Positions 6,139 to 6,884 of a stretch of 6,884 nucleotides of DNA are shown here, in pieces. The DNA is taken from positions 1 to 6,884 of the forward strand of contig QMNJ01000083.1 of NCBI GenBank assembly GCA_003647715.1, in the 5' to 3' direction. Each line of letters starts with the position of its first letter. Positions within the stretch are counted from its first letter, which is position 1. Origin of the DNA: Candidatus Coatesiibacteriota bacterium. GTDB lineage: Bacteria > RBG-13-66-14 > B26-G2. The notes under the pieces were generated by a model. That model saw only the letters and a list, made by a program, of their open reading frames with translations, made no database searches and was not told where the DNA came from. The position numbers and the translations under genes were made by a program.

Positions 6139-6815
6139 TGATGAAACTCATAAGACAGTGTGGTTATATTCTCATAACCATAGTGGTGGTTGCCTCTACA
6201 GCGAATAGGGTAATTGGTGAGGATATTGTGATTGCCAAGTTAAGGTATGGAGGTGGTGGCGACTGGTATGCAAACCCTACCTCACTGCCAAACCTGCATT
6301 ATGAGGTGGAGAATAGGACCGGCATTTCAATGGCTGATATAGAGGAGGATGTGGTGGTATCCCTCTCCGACCCCAACCTGCAATCTTACCCGATTATTAA
6401 TATCACAGGTCATGGGAGGATTGCCTTCACAGAGGAGGAGAGGCGTGCGCTCGTTGATTACTTAAAGGGAGGCGGTTTCTTACACGCAGACGACAACTAT
6501 GGTATGGATGAGTATTTCCGTGCTGAGATGGAGGCGATATTCGGTGAGGGGTGTCTGGTTGAATTACCAAAGTCACATTTAATATATCACTGCTTTTATG
6601 ACCTTGATGGGTTACCAAAGATACACGAACATCACGGAGGACCCCCGAAGGGCTATGGAATCTTCATTGATGGGCGGTTATGCGTGTTCTGTTCATACAA
6701 TACTGATTTAAGCGACGGCTGGGAGGCGCCCGAAGTCCATAATGACCCTCCCCAGAAGCGAGAGATGGCATACCAGATGGGAACAAATATCGTGGTTTAT
6801 GCATTGACGCATTGA
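6138..6815 (+). CDS. DUF4159 domain protein, exported, function unknown
   Basis: Seen: 225 residues from ATG 6138, numbered so here. A signal peptide or anchor covers 1-27 (K3, R6, hydrophobic 9-20; possible cleavage after A22 or G27). The body matches DUF4159: AKLRYGGGGDWYANP (33-47), LSDPNLQSYPIINITGHG (76-93), LVDYLKGGGFLHADDNYG (105-122), VELPKSHLIYHCFYDL (141-156), GYGIFIDGR (172-180), NTDLSDGWE (188-196), VHNDPP (200-205) and a YALTH C-terminus (221-225). Family knowledge: DUF4159 has a class I glutamine amidotransferase-like fold and is common in Bacteroidota, Planctomycetota and related phyla; its activity is unknown. Starts at ATG 6129 and 6141 are also possible. None has a clear Shine-Dalgarno, but TAATG at 6136-6140 joins the dgkA-PAP2 stop to this start, which suggests termination-reinitiation. 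The gene seems complete and ends the operon. Confidence 0.88.
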   Translation: MMKLIRQCGYILITIVVVASTANRVIGEDIVIAKLRYGGGGDWYANPTSLPNLHYEVENRTGISMADIEEDVVVSLSDPNLQSYPIINITGHGRIAFTEEERRALVDYLKGGGFLHADDNYGMDEYFRAEMEAIFGEGCLVELPKSHLIYHCFYDLDGLPKIHEHHGGPPKGYGIFIDGRLCVFCSYNTDLSDGWEAPEVHNDPPQKREMAYQMGTNIVVYALTH

Positions 6816-6884
6816 AGTTTTGTGATTTTATTTATTAAAATAGTTTTGAATAATAATTTTTGTAAGTATATTTTATTTCTTCTA

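Noticed and set aside
6825..6841. ATTTTA...TAAAAT as operon terminator after DUF4159
   Set aside because: The stem is six A-T pairs with no GC core and would be very weak; the true terminator may lie beyond the window.
6846..6874. Promoter-like TTGAAT and TATTTT for a downstream gene
   Set aside because: Matches of this quality are common in such AT-rich DNA, and no downstream gene is visible to support it.

Overview
The window carries eight protein-coding genes, all on the + strand, and no RNA genes, mobile elements or CRISPR. By eye the DNA is moderately AT-rich. Lipoprotein-type and Sec-type signal peptides, a LysM protein, a DUF4159 protein and a Bacteroidota-like YbeY active site suggest a diderm bacterium, possibly from the FCB group or a related candidate phylum. 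This placement is inferred from protein features only. A c-di-AMP phosphodiesterase gene indicates that the organism uses c-di-AMP signalling.

Left part (1-1683): a TPR protein with an N-terminal hydrophobic segment (21-680) is followed by a 122-base gap with a plausible sigma70-type promoter. Then come a small coiled-coil lipoprotein (803-1138) and a secreted coiled-coil plus LysM protein (1179-1631). The last two have strong Shine-Dalgarno sites, lie 40 bases apart and end at a clear intrinsic terminator (1654-1683). They look like a two-gene envelope unit.

Right part (1684-6815): a new transcription unit starts from an extended -10 promoter that lies inside a perfect inverted repeat. Five genes follow, and each overlaps the next by a few bases: phoH, pgpH (7TM-HD c-di-AMP phosphodiesterase), ybeY, a dgkA-PAP2 fusion, and a DUF4159 gene. 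The order phoH-pgpH-ybeY-dgkA is the known order in Firmicutes and several other phyla. It joins RNA/ribosome maturation (PhoH, YbeY), c-di-AMP turnover (PgpH) and undecaprenyl-phosphate supply (DgkA-PAP2). DUF4159 at the end is a secreted or anchored protein of unknown function. The last 69 bases (6816-6884) are very AT-rich and hold nothing I can call with confidence.

Most of the window is conserved housekeeping content, and I see no clearly new multi-gene system. The points most worth checking are the kinase-phosphatase fusion, the altered YbeY metal-site and RNA-site residues, the coupling of DUF4159 to lipid-carrier recycling, the small lipoprotein/LysM pair, and the palindromic promoter of the phoH operon.
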